A DNA stretch of 6,448 bases from Olsenella sp. (GTDB lineage: Bacteria; Actinomycetota; Coriobacteriia; Coriobacteriales; Atopobiaceae): contig SUUD01000118.1 in assembly GCA_015062715.1 (NCBI GenBank), forward strand, positions 1 to 6,448, read 5' to 3'. Shown here piece by piece: positions 5,867 through 6,448 of this stretch. Every line of letters starts with the position of its first letter. Position 1 is the stretch's first letter. The position numbers were made by a program, and so were the translations under genes. The notes beneath the pieces are model-generated. The model saw only the letters and a program-made list of their open reading frames with translations. It did no database searches and was not told where the DNA came from.

Positions 5867-6448
5867 ATGGTCGACGACTACGCAAAGGCACGTAAGCTGG
5901 GACGACGTCAGGTGCGGGAGGCGCTCTCGGCGGGGCGCTACCCCTACCTGTCCTCGCTTGACTACCTGGTCCCGCGCGCCTCCCGTGCCGGGGAGGTCTC
6001 GCTGGGAACCATGGAGATACCCCTGTCGCTGGTCGCCGGCACCGTCACGGAGGCCCGCGGCAACGTCTTCTCGCACGGGTTCATGCCCATAGCCGACGCG
6101 GGCACGGAGTTTGCCACCAAGTGGTCGATGCTCTACGACTACCAGGTGCGCGAGGGCATCAGCGAGCCGGTCACGGTCTACGAGTTTCTCCAGCGCTTCT
6201 ACGTCGCCGAGGGAAACAAGCGCGTCTCGGTCCTGCGGTATCTGGGCAACCCGAGCGTCACGGCGCGGGTGACCCGCGTGCTCCCGCGCGAGGCCGACGA
6301 GTTTGGGTATCAGCTGTACCGCGAGTTCCTCGACTTCTGGCGCGTCGCCCCGGTCTGGGGCCTGCACTTCTCGCGCCTCGGCTCGCACGCCCGCCTCGCC
6401 GAGCTCTTGGGGCTCGACCTCGAGCACCCCTGGCCCGAGGACGTGACG
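5867..6448 (+). CDS. ParB/sulfiredoxin-like N-terminal module of a probable BMP-family protein (partial at right edge)
   Basis: Only the first 194 residues are in the window. The ATG at 5867 follows AGGAGG by 4 nt. There is no signal peptide or membrane segment: the N-terminus is charged (MVDDYAKARKLGRRQVREAL) and continues with GRYPYLSSLDYLVP. A ParB/sulfiredoxin-like section follows, with EIPLSLVAGTVTEARGNVFS (50-69), EFATKWSMLYDY (81-92) and EGNKRVSVLRYL (115-126), the last resembling the ParB-type GxxRxxA/VL box. EFLDFWRV (153-160) and FSRLGSHARLAELLG (168-182) come after it. I recognise this as the N-terminal region of long proteins in Coriobacteriia and Firmicutes annotated as BMP-family ABC transporter substrate-binding proteins, whose BMP (Med/PnrA-like) domain would lie beyond the edge. 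Ligand and role are not known to me. If the BMP half is missing, a stand-alone ParB-like nuclease or regulator is the alternative. Confidence 0.65.
   Translation, partial: MVDDYAKARKLGRRQVREALSAGRYPYLSSLDYLVPRASRAGEVSLGTMEIPLSLVAGTVTEARGNVFSHGFMPIADAGTEFATKWSMLYDYQVREGISEPVTVYEFLQRFYVAEGNKRVSVLRYLGNPSVTARVTRVLPREADEFGYQLYREFLDFWRVAPVWGLHFSRLGSHARLAELLGLDLEHPWPEDVT

Overview
This GC-rich window fits an actinobacterium. The gene content and protein style point to the Coriobacteriia (Olsenella/Atopobium/Collinsella-like), but that placement is an inference from recognised sequence style, not a search result. It is an ordinary chromosomal housekeeping region: no tRNA, rRNA, CRISPR array, insertion sequence or phage gene is visible. 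Coding density is very high and start sites are well supported by Shine-Dalgarno (SD) sequences.

Layout, left to right. Positions 1-910 (minus strand) hold the first 303 codons of rpsA, ribosomal protein S1, which runs off the left edge. Positions 911-1214 are a 304-bp divergent intergenic region. It holds a good sigma70-type promoter for rpsA (TTGAAA-N17-CATAAC), a predicted rpsA leader of about 180 nt with two stem-loops (one covering the SD), and an extended -10 promoter for the gene on the right. Positions 1215-2510 (plus) encode a complete UPF0597/CyuA-type L-cysteine desulfidase with the cysteines expected for a [4Fe-4S] enzyme. It ends two bases from the end of the convergent gene rnhA. 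Positions 3019-2513 (minus) are rnhA, ribonuclease HI, and 5711-3030 (minus) are polA, DNA polymerase I. Positions 5712-5866 are a divergent promoter region, and 5867-6448 (plus) is the start of a protein with a ParB/sulfiredoxin-like module, which I recognise as the N-terminal half of a BMP-family (Med-like) protein; it runs off the right edge.

How the genes work together. polA and rnhA form an apparent two-gene operon (10 nt between stop and start, rnhA SD abutting the polA stop). They encode two enzymes that jointly remove RNA primers and RNA-DNA hybrids. PolA has an intact 5' nuclease and polymerase, but its 3'-5' exonuclease domain lacks the catalytic carboxylates, so it should not proofread. 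The cysteine desulfidase appears to be a monocistronic catabolic gene yielding pyruvate, ammonia and sulfide. I found no clearly new multi-gene system. The items most worth a second look are the structured rpsA leader, the ParB-like/BMP fusion lacking a signal peptide, and the converging gene ends with no room for a terminator.
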